This document shows, piece by piece, positions 17,994 to 27,433 of a stretch of DNA of 64,000 nt; the stretch's first letter is position 1, and each line of letters begins with the position of its first letter. Source of the DNA: Sphingomonas trueperi (GTDB lineage: Bacteria > Pseudomonadota > Alphaproteobacteria > Sphingomonadales > Sphingomonadaceae); contig NZ_JAATJB010000001.1 of the NCBI RefSeq assembly GCF_011927635.1, positions 372,001 to 436,000 on the forward strand, read 5' to 3'. The position numbers and the translations under genes were made by a program. The notes under the pieces were generated by a model. The model was not told where the DNA came from. It saw nothing but the letters and a program-made list of their open reading frames with translations, and did not search any database.

Positions 17994-18926
17994 TTACTGT
18001 CCGATGGTTTGGGCGCCGTTGTCATCGAGCAGGTTCGTCTCCGCCATCGCGTTGTCGGGCTCGTCGACATGACCGTCCGGATCGACATGGATCAGGATTT
18101 CGGTATCCGGAAACGCCTCGCCCAGCGCAGCTTCCAGCCGCTCCACCACATCATGCGCTTCGGCGATCGTCATGCAGGCGCGCATCGCGACGTGGAACTG
18201 GACGAAATCGCGGTTGCCGCTGGTACGGGTGCGCAGGTCGTGGAGGCTCTTGAGCTCGGGATGCGTGGCCGCGATCTCGACGAAACGACGGCGCTTCTCC
18301 TCGGGCCATTCGCGGTCCATCAGCTGGTCGATCGCCGCGACCGAGGCACGCCACGCGCCCCAGAGCAGCCACAGCGCGATGGCGATGCCGAACACCGGAT
18401 CGGCGCCGGCAATCCCGGCATAGCTTTCCAGCACGAGCGCGCCGATCACGGCGGCGTTGAGGAACAGGTCCGAACTGTAATGGATGCTGTCGGTGGTGAT
18501 CGCGATCGAGCCGGTCTGCCGGACGACCCAGCGCTGATATTGGGTGAGCGCGAGCGTCACCAGGATCGCGATCACGGACACGACGATGCCCGCCTCGGGA
18601 TCGGCGCTGACCTGGTTCTGGAGCAGCCGCTGCACGGCGCGCAGCAGGATGGCGAAGCCCGAGATGGCGATGATGACCACCTGGAACAGCGCCGCCAGCG
18701 CCTCCGCCTTGCCATGGCCGAAGCGGTGCTCGTCGTCCGCCGGCTGCGACGCCCAATGCACCCCGCCCAGCGTCACCAGCGAGGCGACGAGATCAAGCCC
18801 CGAATCGGCGAGGCTGGCCAGCACCGCCACCGACCCCGTCTTCACCGCCGCATAGGATTTGAGCGCGCCGAGGAAGAGCGCGCTGCACACGCTGGCGATC
18901 GCCGCGCGGCGGGCGAGGTTGCTCAT
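17994..18926 (-). CDS. Cation diffusion facilitator (FieF-like) metal efflux protein
   Basis: 310 residues. Six membrane segments carry the metal site motifs DSGLD (segment 2) and HYSSD (segment 5), with [10 protein letters not shown] between segments 2 and 3. The cytoplasmic C-terminal domain (about 205-300) ends with an acidic tail. It exports Zn, Fe or similar divalent metals by proton antiport. The ATG at 18926 overlaps the pdxH stop by four bases. Confidence 0.93.
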   Translation of the reverse strand: MSNLARRAAIASVCSALFLGALKSYAAVKTGSVAVLASLADSGLDLVASLVTLGGVHWASQPADDEHRFGHGKAEALAALFQVVIIAISGFAILLRAVQRLLQNQVSADPEAGIVVSVIAILVTLALTQYQRWVVRQTGSIAITTDSIHYSSDLFLNAAVIGALVLESYAGIAGADPVFGIAIALWLLWGAWRASVAAIDQLMDREWPEEKRRRFVEIAATHPELKSLHDLRTRTSGNRDFVQFHVAMRACMTIAEAHDVVERLEAALGEAFPDTEILIHVDPDGHVDEPDNAMAETNLLDDNGAQTIGQ

Positions 18927-19501
18927 GGGTAGAGCATGCCCTCGCTCCAGCCGTCGCCGGTACGCGTGAACACGCGGCGCTCGTGCAGGCGATGTTCGCG
19001 GTCGAGCCAGAATTCGATTCGCTCGGGCGTGACGCGATAGCCGCCCCAGTGCGGCGGGCGCGGCACCGGCTGCCCCTCGAAGCGCGCCTGCACCTCGGCG
19101 AAGCGATCCTCGAAGGTGGCGCGGCTATCGAGCGGGCGCGACTGGTCCGAGGCCCAGGCGCCGAGCTGCGAATCGCGGCTGCGGCTGGCGAAATAGGCGT
19201 CGGACTCCGCGTCGCTGGCGAAGGCGATCGGCCCCTCGATGCGGATCTGGCGGCGCAGCGACTTCCAGTGGAAGAGCAGCGCGACATGGCCGTTGGCGGC
19301 AAGGTCGCCGGCCTTGCGGCTCTCGCGGTTGGTGTAGAAGACGAAGCCGCGCTCGTCATAGCCCTTGAGCAGCACCATCCGGACCGAGGGGCGCCCCTCG
19401 GCATCCGCCGTGGCCAGCGCCATCGCGTTGGAATCGTTGATCTCGGTGGTACGCGCCTCGGTGTACCAGGTGTGGAAAAGCGCGAAGGGGTCGGTGCTCA
19501 T
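18923..19501 (-). CDS. pdxH: Pyridoxamine 5'-phosphate oxidase
   Basis: 192 residues. FMN and substrate motifs are seen: [31 protein letters not shown], and the C-terminal ending with [14 protein letters not shown]. It oxidises pyridoxine or pyridoxamine phosphate to PLP. It is followed by the CDF transporter gene with a four-base overlap. The ku gene diverges from it, 97 bases away; I see no clear promoter consensus in that gap. Confidence 0.96.
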   Translation of the reverse strand: MSTDPFALFHTWYTEARTTEINDSNAMALATADAEGRPSVRMVLLKGYDERGFVFYTNRESRKAGDLAANGHVALLFHWKSLRRQIRIEGPIAFASDAESDAYFASRSRDSQLGAWASDQSRPLDSRATFEDRFAEVQARFEGQPVPRPPHWGGYRVTPERIEFWLDREHRLHERRVFTRTGDGWSEGMLYP

Positions 19502-19598
19502 GGGGTCTGCCTCTACAGCCTAAACGCCGCCGTTGCGATGGGCGGAACATGACGGACTTTGGGGAATTGAATCGGGCCTGCAACGAGGAGACTTCCGC

Positions 19599-20465
19599 AT
19601 GGCCGCGCGCGCCTATTGGCAGGGACAGATACGGCTGGCCCTCGTTTCGATTCCCGTCGAGATCTACACTGCCACCAAATCCGGCGCGCAGATCGCGTTC
19701 CACCAGATCCATGAGCCGAGCGGCCAGCGGATCAAGTATGAGAAGGTCGCGCCCGGCGTCGGCGCGGTCGAGCCCGACGAGATCGTCAAGGGCTATGAGA
19801 TCGAGAAGGGCGAATATGTCCTGCTCGAGCAGGACGAGATCGACGCGGTGAAGCTCGAATCGCGCAAGACGCTGGAGCTGACCCAGTTCGTCGATGCCGA
19901 CGAGATCGACGTGCTCTATTACGAACGGCCCTATTTCGTCGTGCCCGCCGACGACCTCGCCGAGGAGGCGTTCATCGTGCTGCGCGAAGCACTGCGGCGG
20001 GCGCGCAAGGTGGGCCTGGGCCAGCTGGCGATGCGCGGCCGCGAATATGTCGTGAGCCTCAAGCCCTGCGGGCGCGGCATGATCCTCGAGACGCTGCGCT
20101 ACGCCGACGAGGTGCAGAAGGCGCAGGGCTATTTCCGCGAAATCCCGGATAGCGAGCCGGACCCCGAGTTGCTCGACCTCGCCCAGACGCTGATCGAGAA
20201 GAAGGCGCGCAAATTCGATCCGAAGGGTTTCCACGACCGCTATGTCGACGCGCTGCGGGAGCTGATCGAGAAGAAGAAAAAGGCCAAGGGCGCCAAGATC
20301 CTGGAGGATCCGGACAAGCCGGAGAGCCGCGGATCGAACGTCGTCGACCTGATGGCGGCGCTGAAGAAATCGCTGAACACCGGCGACGCCAAGGCGGCAC
20401 CCAAGGCCAAAGCACCGGCGAAGAAGGCAGCGCCCAAGAAGCCGGCGGCGAAGAAGCGTGCCTGA
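19599..20465 (+). CDS. ku: Non-homologous end joining protein Ku
   Basis: 288 residues. The Ku core begins at once (ARAYWQGQIRLALVSIPV), and the family block ALREL IEKKKKAKG is followed by a Lys/Ala/Pro-rich tail from about residue 255, as in many bacterial Ku proteins. It forms a homodimeric ring on DNA ends and recruits LigD. ATG 19599 has GAGGAG eight bases upstream. The gene overlaps ligD by eight bases, so the end-joining pair is one operon. Confidence 0.97.
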   Translation: MAARAYWQGQIRLALVSIPVEIYTATKSGAQIAFHQIHEPSGQRIKYEKVAPGVGAVEPDEIVKGYEIEKGEYVLLEQDEIDAVKLESRKTLELTQFVDADEIDVLYYERPYFVVPADDLAEEAFIVLREALRRARKVGLGQLAMRGREYVVSLKPCGRGMILETLRYADEVQKAQGYFREIPDSEPDPELLDLAQTLIEKKARKFDPKGFHDRYVDALRELIEKKKKAKGAKILEDPDKPESRGSNVVDLMAALKKSLNTGDAKAAPKAKAPAKKAAPKKPAAKKRA

Positions 20466-23010
20466 CGCCGACAGCCTCGCCCGCTACAACGCCAAGCGCG
20501 ACTTCGCCAAGACGGCGGAGCCCGCCGGCACGGTGGCGAAGACCGGCGGCAACCGCTTCATCGTCCAGAAGCACGATGCGACCCGACTTCACTGGGACTT
20601 CCGGCTGGAGGTGGACGGGGTGCTCAAGAGCTGGGCGGTGACGCGCGGGCCCAGCCTCGACCCCGACGAGAAGCGGCTCGCGGTGCGCACCGAGGACCAT
20701 CCGCTCTCCTATGCCGATTTCGAGGGGACCATTCCCAAGGGCGAATATGGCGGCGGCACGGTGATGCTGTGGGACAGCGGCACCTGGGAGCCGATTCCGG
20801 GCAAGAGCGCCAAGGATCTTGCGAAAGGCCATCTCCACTTCGTCCTCCACGGGGAGCGGATGCAGGGCGAATGGCTGCTGATCCGCCTCAAGCCGCGCGG
20901 CAAGGAGAAGGCCGAGAACTGGCTGCTCCGCAAGATCGATGACGAGTTTGCCGGGGCCACGGACGAGTTGGTCGAGACGGGGCTGACCAGCGTCACCACC
21001 GGGCGGACGATGCAGGAGATCGCCGAGGGGAAGAAGCCTCCCTCTAGCAAGGGGAAGCGCTCTCCCCGCGCGCTCCCCTCCCGCTTACGGGAGGGGTCGG
21101 GGGAGGGGCTGAAATCTAGCAGCGCTTCTTCCACATCAGCCCCTAACCCAGCCCCTCCCGCAAGCGGGAGGGGAGCGAAAGCGAAACGCACTTCCCGTAA
21201 AGGATCGAAGGCCCCACCGTTCCAGCAACCCCAGCTCGCCACGCTGGTCGATACCGTGCCCACCGGCAACCAGTGGCTCCACGAGATCAAATATGACGGC
21301 TACCGCGCGCTGATCGCGACGGGCAGCGGCGGGCCCAAGATCTACACCCGCTCGGGCCTCGATTGGACCGAAAAATTCCCCGGCATCGCCGAAGCCGCCG
21401 CGACCCTGCCGCCCGGCGCGCTGATCGACGGCGAGATCGTCGCGATGAAAGGCGACAAGCCCGATTTCTCCACGCTGCAGGAGGCGATCTCCACAGGCGG
21501 CGAGGGGCTGCTCTGCTTCGCCTTCGATCTGCTCGCCGAGGGCGGCGAGGACCTGACCGCCCTCCCCCAGATCGACCGCAAGGAACGGCTGCGCGCACTG
21601 CTCGACGGCGCCGACGATCGCATCCGCTTCTCCGAACACATTATCGGCCAGGGCGAAAAGCTGTTCGAGAGCATGTGCCGCGAAGGCTTCGAAGGCGTGG
21701 TCTCGAAGCGCGCCGATGCGCCCTATCGCGGCACCCGCAGCAAGGCGTGGCTCAAGATCAAGTGCACGCACCGCCAGGAATTCGTGATCCTCGGCTGGAG
21801 CGCCTCCAGCGCGAAGGGTCGTGGCTTCAAGTCGCTGCTGCTCGGGCTGAACGGACCGGAGGGGTTGGTCTATGCCGGCAAGGTGGGCACGGGGTTCAAC
21901 ACCGAGACGCTACTCTCGGTGCGCGAACGCCTCGACGCGCTCGCCACCGATAAGCCCGCAGCGAAGGTCCCCCGCCCTGAAGCGCGCGGCGCGCATTGGG
22001 TGAAGCCCGAGCTGGTCGCCGAAATCGCCTTCGCCGGGTTCACCGCCGATAAGGTCGTCCGCCACGCGAGCTTTCTCGGCCTGCGCGAGGACAAGGCCGC
22101 CGACACGGTCGTCGCGGAAGAGCCGGCCGCGCTCCCCGACACCGCGCCCTCCTCGATCAAGATCAGCAGCCGCGACCGCGTGATCTTCCCCGAATCGAAG
22201 CTCACCAAGGGCGACCTCGCCGACTATTACGCCGCGGTCGCGCCGATCGCGCTGCCCTGGCTCGCCGATCGCCCGATCAGCCTGGTCCGCTGCCCCCAGG
22301 GCCGCGCCAAGCAATGCTTCTTCCAGAAGCATGATGCCGGCAGCTTCGGCGAGCAGGTTCATCATGTCGAGATCCGCGAGAAGGACGGCTCGACCGAACC
22401 CTATCTCTACGTCTCCGATGCCGACGGCATGCTCGCCTGCGTGCAGATGGGGACGATCGAGTTCCATGGCTGGGGCTCGCGCATCGCCGATGTCGAGAAA
22501 CCCGACCGGCTGGTGTTCGACCTCGATCCCGACGAGGGCCTCGATTTCGAGGTGGTGAAGAAGGCGGCGGACTATCTGAAGGAGCAGCTCGCCGAGATCG
22601 GGCTGACCAGCTGGCCGATGCTGTCCGGCGGCAAGGGCGTGCACGTGGTGGTGCCGCTGGTGCCGCAGGCCGAGTGGCCGGCCGCCAAGAGCTTCTGCGA
22701 GCGCTTCGCCCGCGCGCTCGCCCAGGCCGAGCCCGAGCGCTTCACCGCCAATCTGAAAAAGGCGAGCCGGACGGGGCGCATCTTCATCGACTATCTGCGC
22801 AACCAGCGCGGATCGACCGCGGTGCTCCCCTATGTCGCCCGCGCCCGGGCCAACGCACCCGTCGCCACCCCCGTCACTTGGACCGAGCTCAGATCCATCG
22901 ACAGCGCCCATGCCTTCACCATCCAGGACGCCGCGACGCTGATCGAGCGCGCGGGCAGCCGGGCGCTGCGGGGCTGGGGCACGGCCGACCAGACGCTCCC
23001 CGATCTGTAA
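20458..23010 (+). CDS. ligD: Multifunctional DNA ligase D
   Basis: 850 residues, GTG start inside the end of ku. Domain order: phosphoesterase (about 15-185; His39, His45, Asp47 in HDATRLHWDFRLE), ATP-dependent ligase (about 245-545; EIKYDGYR with the adenylated Lys278) and polymerase/primase (about 565-850; FDLDPD near 688 holds catalytic aspartates). It trims, fills and seals double-strand breaks with Ku. The linker between the first two domains, residues 205-240, is encoded by a palindromic repeat that keeps the frame. Confidence 0.97.
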   Translation: MPDADSLARYNAKRDFAKTAEPAGTVAKTGGNRFIVQKHDATRLHWDFRLEVDGVLKSWAVTRGPSLDPDEKRLAVRTEDHPLSYADFEGTIPKGEYGGGTVMLWDSGTWEPIPGKSAKDLAKGHLHFVLHGERMQGEWLLIRLKPRGKEKAENWLLRKIDDEFAGATDELVETGLTSVTTGRTMQEIAEGKKPPSSKGKRSPRALPSRLREGSGEGLKSSSASSTSAPNPAPPASGRGAKAKRTSRKGSKAPPFQQPQLATLVDTVPTGNQWLHEIKYDGYRALIATGSGGPKIYTRSGLDWTEKFPGIAEAAATLPPGALIDGEIVAMKGDKPDFSTLQEAISTGGEGLLCFAFDLLAEGGEDLTALPQIDRKERLRALLDGADDRIRFSEHIIGQGEKLFESMCREGFEGVVSKRADAPYRGTRSKAWLKIKCTHRQEFVILGWSASSAKGRGFKSLLLGLNGPEGLVYAGKVGTGFNTETLLSVRERLDALATDKPAAKVPRPEARGAHWVKPELVAEIAFAGFTADKVVRHASFLGLREDKAADTVVAEEPAALPDTAPSSIKISSRDRVIFPESKLTKGDLADYYAAVAPIALPWLADRPISLVRCPQGRAKQCFFQKHDAGSFGEQVHHVEIREKDGSTEPYLYVSDADGMLACVQMGTIEFHGWGSRIADVEKPDRLVFDLDPDEGLDFEVVKKAADYLKEQLAEIGLTSWPMLSGGKGVHVVVPLVPQAEWPAAKSFCERFARALAQAEPERFTANLKKASRTGRIFIDYLRNQRGSTAVLPYVARARANAPVATPVTWTELRSIDSAHAFTIQDAATLIERAGSRALRGWGTADQTLPDL
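21072..21176. repeat. Palindromic element inside the ligD reading frame
   Basis: Arms 21072-21111 and 21137-21176 are 40-base inverted repeats with few mismatches; each arm also folds on itself (CCCTCCCGC/GCGGGAGGG). The unit is 105 bases, 35 codons. In the ligD frame it encodes a Ser/Pro/Gly-rich linker with PAPPASGRGA, a motif also encoded by the element at 44731-44831. Confidence 0.85.
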
Positions 23011-23070
23011 CCGCTTCGTCACGAGACTTTCGCACGACCGGCCTAGCAGGGCCTGCGGGAAGGCGGGTTC

Positions 23071-23646
23071 GTGCGCACAGCTTCGTCCGAGATCATTCGC
23101 TGGGTGGCGCTGCACGTGGTGCCGCAGGAGCCGCAGGTGCGCGGTGCGCTGCGCCGTGCCGGCGTCGCCGAGGCGGATATCGACGATCTGATCCAGGAAG
23201 CCTATTGCCGCTTCGCCGCGATGAACAGCATCGCCCATGTTGATCGGCCGGGCGCCTATTTCATGCAGGTGGTGAAGAACCTCTGGCGCGACCAGCTGCG
23301 CCGCGCGCGCGTAGTGCGATTCGAGGAAGTTACGGAAATCGCTCAGTGGCTCGTCGAGGCAGAGGAACTGGGCGTGGAAGCGGCGGTGGCGGCGCGCGAG
23401 CAGGTGCGGATGGTGGAGCGATTGCTCGCCGACCTCCCCGAGAGGTGCCGCACCATCTTCACGCTCAAGCGGATCGAGGGGCTCCCGCAAAGAGAGATTG
23501 CGCGGCGGCTTGGGGTGAGTGAAAGCATCGTCGAGAACGATGTGCAGAAGGCGCTGCGGAGCATCCAGCGCGCGGTACGGACCGAAGGGTTCGAGAAGGA
23601 AGCATTGGGCGTTGGCGAATCGCGGCGACACCGCATCCCGGCTTGA
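23071..23646 (+). CDS. ECF (FecI-type) RNA polymerase sigma factor
   Basis: 191 residues, GTG start at 23071. Region 2 is seen in DIDDLIQEAYCRFAAM and YFMQVVKNLWRDQLRR, and region 4 in LPERCRTIFTLKRIEGLPQREIARRLGVSESIVENDV. This fits the iron-starvation FecI-like group, which works with a FecR anti-sigma and a TonB receptor, both of which follow here. It overlaps fecR by 35 bases. The 60 bases between the ligD stop and the start show no promoter I can name. Confidence 0.93.
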   Translation: MRTASSEIIRWVALHVVPQEPQVRGALRRAGVAEADIDDLIQEAYCRFAAMNSIAHVDRPGAYFMQVVKNLWRDQLRRARVVRFEEVTEIAQWLVEAEELGVEAAVAAREQVRMVERLLADLPERCRTIFTLKRIEGLPQREIARRLGVSESIVENDVQKALRSIQRAVRTEGFEKEALGVGESRRHRIPA

Positions 23647-24577
23647 AGACGAGGCTGCCCGCTGGGCGGCCCGTATCGACGCATCGCCCGACATAGCACC
23701 CGCCGGCCTCGATCGCTGGCTGGCCGCGGATCCCGCGCATGCCGGCGCCCTGCTCCGCGCGCAGGCCACGCTGGTGATGCTGGGGGGCGCGGTGCCGGAA
23801 ACCCTGGTCGCGGAAGATCCAGGACGCTCCCGCCGATTCTGGTGGCTGGGCGGGGCGAGTGCCACCCTCGCCGCCGCGCTCGCCGCCGCCGCGCTGCTGT
23901 TGCCCGCGCGCGGCGAGGCGATCCGCACCGGCATCGGCGAGGTGCGATCGGTGGCGCTGCACGACGGCTCCTCGCTCGCGGTCGATGCGCGCAGCGACCT
24001 CGTCACCCGCATCGGCAGCACCGCCCGCACCGTCGCGCTCAACGACGGCAAGGCGCTGTTCCGCGTCCGCCACGACGCCGCCGCGCCGTTCCGCGTCACC
24101 GTCGGCGACGTGACGATCACCGATATCGGCACGATCTTCCAGGTCGAAGCCGACCGCGACGGCGGCACCGTGGAGGTACTGGTGAGCGAGGGCGTGGTCG
24201 AGGTCGCCGCCGCCGGACGCACGCTGCGCCTCGCCGCGGGCCAGCGTGGGCGCTTCGCGATCGACGGCGGCACGCCTGCAAAGGTCGAGCATGTCGACGC
24301 CCCCCGCATCGAGCGCGCGCTCGGCTGGACCAGCGGGCGGCTCGATCTCGACGGCGAGACATTGGGCGAGGCCATCGCCGAGCTCAACCGTCACAACCAG
24401 CTGCAGATCGCGCTCGCCAACCCGGCGCTCGCCCGCGAGAAGCTGTACGGCGCCTTCCGCATCGACGATCCCGCCGGCTTCGCCCAGACCGCCGCCCTCG
24501 GTCTCGGCACCCGCGCCCGCATCGGCCCGGATGCGATCCTGATCGGCACGCCCCAAAAAAAACCGGCTCCGCGATAA
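23612..24577 (+). CDS. FecR-family anti-sigma regulator
   Basis: 321 residues from TTG 23612, which has AAGGAAG about nine bases upstream and lies within the sigma gene. A DUF4880-like N-terminal region (EDEAARWAARIDA, LDRWLAADPAH) precedes one membrane segment (about 78-98) and a periplasmic FecR domain (DGSSLAVDARS, GKALFRV, FQVEADRDGGTVEVLVSEG). A C-terminal STN-like region (GETLGEAIAELNRHN) follows. It should relay the receptor signal to the sigma factor across the inner membrane. Confidence 0.92.
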   Translation: MANRGDTASRLEDEAARWAARIDASPDIAPAGLDRWLAADPAHAGALLRAQATLVMLGGAVPETLVAEDPGRSRRFWWLGGASATLAAALAAAALLLPARGEAIRTGIGEVRSVALHDGSSLAVDARSDLVTRIGSTARTVALNDGKALFRVRHDAAAPFRVTVGDVTITDIGTIFQVEADRDGGTVEVLVSEGVVEVAAAGRTLRLAAGQRGRFAIDGGTPAKVEHVDAPRIERALGWTSGRLDLDGETLGEAIAELNRHNQLQIALANPALAREKLYGAFRIDDPAGFAQTAALGLGTRARIGPDAILIGTPQKKPAPR

Positions 24578-24644
24578 GGAAATCGCCGCCCCCACCGTCG
24601 GGCCCATGAGAACCGCGCCATTCCGGCGCCTTGGGGTGGAAGAC

Positions 24645-27419
24645 ATGATCTCGAAGAATCGCTGGCTCGGCGCGACGGCAGTCGTGGCGGTGAGCACGCT
24701 CGCCCAGCCGGCGCTGGCGCAGGAGCGGAGCTTCAACATTCCCGCGCAGGAGGTGACCCGCGCGGTGCAGCAGTTCGCCCGCCAAAGCGGCGTGCAGATC
24801 ATCGTGGCCAACAATGTGGGCGCAGGCCACCGCACCAACGCCGTGACCGGCAAGCTGCCTGTTAGCGACGCGCTGGAGCGCATGCTGGCCAAGACCGGCC
24901 TGATCGCGATCAGCACCGGCGCGAATCGCTACGTCATCGTTCCCGGCGAGTACCGCGCGAAGGTTAGCCAGGCCGAGCCGGACACGGTCGAGGTGCCGGC
25001 GGACATCGTCGTCACCGGCTTCCGCGCCTCGCAGCGCGAAGCCGTCGCCGAGAAGCGCGCCGCCGACAATGTGATCGAGACGCTCCACGCCAATGACGTG
25101 GGCAAGCTGCCCGACCAGAATGTCGCCGAGGCGATCAAGCGCCTGCCCGGCCTGTCGGTCGCCAACGACCAGGGCGAGGGCCGCTATGCGATCGTCCGCG
25201 GCATCGATCCCAGCCTGCTCAACGTCACGCTCAACGGCCAGACGCTGCCCGCGCCCGAGCCCGCCGGCCGCCAGGTGAAGCTGGACGACCTGCCCTCGGC
25301 GATGATCCAGTCGATCGCGGTCACCAAGTCGCTGCTCGCCAGCCAGGACGCCAATGCCATCGCCGGCGAAGTCGCGATCCGCACCCGCACCGGCTTCGAC
25401 AGCGTGAGACCCTTCTTCCTCGACGCACGCGCCGCGCAGGGCTGGTATTCGCTCAACCACAAGGTGCCGTACGAGCTCGACGCAACCGTGGGCGGCCGCT
25501 TCGGCGCGCAGCAGCAGTTCGGCGCGGTGGTCTCGGTCAACTATTCGGAGCGGCCGATCCAGAGCGAGAACTATCAGGGCTCGACCGCCTTCAACGCCGC
25601 CGGCGTGCCCGACGGCAACGGCCTGCGCGAATACAACCTCACCCGCAAGCGGCTGGGCGTGGTCGGCAATTTCGACTGGCATGCCAGCGACACGGTGAAG
25701 CTGTACCTGCGCTCCAGCTATTCGAAGTTCCAGGACCACGAGACCCGCGACCAGAACCGGATCGCGATCACCAGTTTCGGCACGACGCTCAAGGGCACCG
25801 GCACCATCCTGGTCCGCCGCCGCAACGAGGACGACAATACCAAGTCGGTGACGCTGGGCGGCGAATTCGGCGAAGTCGCCGGCGGCACGCTGGAAGCCTC
25901 GGGCAACTGGACCCGCGCCGAGAAGAAGGACCCGCTGCGCAGCGAGTTCACCTTCACCACCGCCAAGGGCGCGCTGACGCTCAACTATGATCCGTCGACC
26001 TACCCCTACACGCTGGCACCGACCACGGCGGCGTTCGCGAATCCCTCGCTGTTCACCTACAGCAAGGTCAATTTCGATCAGCGCAGCACGTACGAGGCGC
26101 TGTGGCAGGGCCGGTTCGACTATACCCACGACCTCGAAATTGGCGATGGCTCGACCTTCAAGCTCGGCGGCAAATATCTCAGCCGCGAGAAGGTCAACGA
26201 TCAGAACAAGACGAATTACAAGGCCGGCAGCGCGAAATGGACGCTGGCCAACCCGGTCGGCTATCCGGGCGAGAACGATTTCTACGACAGCATGTTCGGC
26301 TTCGGCACGCGGATCAACTATGACGCGGCCAAGGCGTATCTCGACGCCAACCCGAATGCGGCGGCGATCGACAAGAGCGGCACGATCAGCGACACGCTCG
26401 CCAACGATTTCGCGGTGAAGGAAAAGATCGCCGCGGGCTATGTGATGGCGACGCTCACCTTCGGCGGGATCACGGTGGTGCCGGGCGTGCGGGTCGAGCA
26501 TACCGAGGACGACGTGAAGGCCAAGCTGGTCAACGCCGCCTCGACGCGGACCGACGGCTACAACAGCTTCGGCCATACCAGCTACACGGACGTGTTCCCC
26601 GGCGTGAACGCCAAGTATGCGCTTGCCCGCAACCTGCTGCTGCGCGGGGCGGTGACCACCTCGATCGGTCGGCCCAACTATGCCAATCTGGCGCCCTATG
26701 TACTGGTCGACACCAGCGACCCGGCGGTGGCGGCGCTCTCGCTCGGCAACCCCGGCCTCAAGCCCTATCGCGCGGTGAACTACGACGCGGCGCTGGAATA
26801 TTATCCGGCCCCGGGGTCGATCCTGTCGGCCGGCTTCTTCCACAAGCAGATCGACAACCCGATCTACAGCAACACCAGCCGCCAGACCAACGTCACCGCC
26901 GCCAACGTCACCTATGCGACAGCGAACGTCACCAGCCTGCTCAATGCGGACTCGGAGCAGGTGACCGGTGTCGAGGGTAACGTGCAGGTACAGTTCACCT
27001 TCCTGCCGGGCGTGCTGAGTGGCTTCGGCGTTTCGGCCAACTTCACCCATGTGTGGGGCCATGCCAATGCCGGCGCGATCCGCGCGGGCGACGTGCCGCT
27101 GGCCTATCAATCGAAGAATGTCGGCAATGCGCAGATCTTCTTCGAGAAATACGGGCTGAATGCGCGCGTCGCGTTCAACTACCGCTCCTCCTATCTCGAC
27201 ACGATCGCGAGCACCGCGGCCGCCGACCAGTACACCGACGGCAACGGCCAGCTCGATGTGCATTTGGGCTATCAGGTGACGCCGCAGTTCACGCTGTTCG
27301 GCGATGCGATCAACCTCACCGATGCGCCGTGGCGGCGCTACATCGGCACCAAGAACCTGCTGGTGGAGCGCGAGCGCTACGGCACGCAGCTGCGCGGCGG
27401 CGTGCAGATCCACTTCTAA
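24645..27419 (+). CDS. TonB-dependent receptor with STN signalling domain
   Basis: 924 residues: signal peptide (1-25, ending ALA-Q), STN domain (about 28-100), plug (from about 125; DVGKLPDQNVAEAIKRLPGL) and outer-membrane barrel ending in HF. The plug motifs match the TIGR01782 Caulobacter/Xanthomonas group. The STN domain marks a transducer that signals through FecR when ligand is bound. I chose ATG 24645; ATG 24606 would add 13 basic residues and has no good ribosome site. The phosphatase gene follows 14 bases later, suggesting a phosphate-ester ligand. Confidence 0.93.
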   Translation: MISKNRWLGATAVVAVSTLAQPALAQERSFNIPAQEVTRAVQQFARQSGVQIIVANNVGAGHRTNAVTGKLPVSDALERMLAKTGLIAISTGANRYVIVPGEYRAKVSQAEPDTVEVPADIVVTGFRASQREAVAEKRAADNVIETLHANDVGKLPDQNVAEAIKRLPGLSVANDQGEGRYAIVRGIDPSLLNVTLNGQTLPAPEPAGRQVKLDDLPSAMIQSIAVTKSLLASQDANAIAGEVAIRTRTGFDSVRPFFLDARAAQGWYSLNHKVPYELDATVGGRFGAQQQFGAVVSVNYSERPIQSENYQGSTAFNAAGVPDGNGLREYNLTRKRLGVVGNFDWHASDTVKLYLRSSYSKFQDHETRDQNRIAITSFGTTLKGTGTILVRRRNEDDNTKSVTLGGEFGEVAGGTLEASGNWTRAEKKDPLRSEFTFTTAKGALTLNYDPSTYPYTLAPTTAAFANPSLFTYSKVNFDQRSTYEALWQGRFDYTHDLEIGDGSTFKLGGKYLSREKVNDQNKTNYKAGSAKWTLANPVGYPGENDFYDSMFGFGTRINYDAAKAYLDANPNAAAIDKSGTISDTLANDFAVKEKIAAGYVMATLTFGGITVVPGVRVEHTEDDVKAKLVNAASTRTDGYNSFGHTSYTDVFPGVNAKYALARNLLLRGAVTTSIGRPNYANLAPYVLVDTSDPAVAALSLGNPGLKPYRAVNYDAALEYYPAPGSILSAGFFHKQIDNPIYSNTSRQTNVTAANVTYATANVTSLLNADSEQVTGVEGNVQVQFTFLPGVLSGFGVSANFTHVWGHANAGAIRAGDVPLAYQSKNVGNAQIFFEKYGLNARVAFNYRSSYLDTIASTAAADQYTDGNGQLDVHLGYQVTPQFTLFGDAINLTDAPWRRYIGTKNLLVERERYGTQLRGGVQIHF

Positions 27420-27433
27420 GGGAAGACCGGACG

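Noticed and set aside
21910..24387. An 825-codon minus-strand frame across ligD, sigma and fecR
   Set aside because: It crosses three convincing plus-strand genes and encodes biased, motif-free sequence.
24384..27413. A 1009-codon open frame on the minus strand opposite the TonB receptor gene
   Set aside because: It follows from GC-rich codon use; its translation is low-complexity Arg/Val/Ala-rich, while the plus strand has clear receptor domains.
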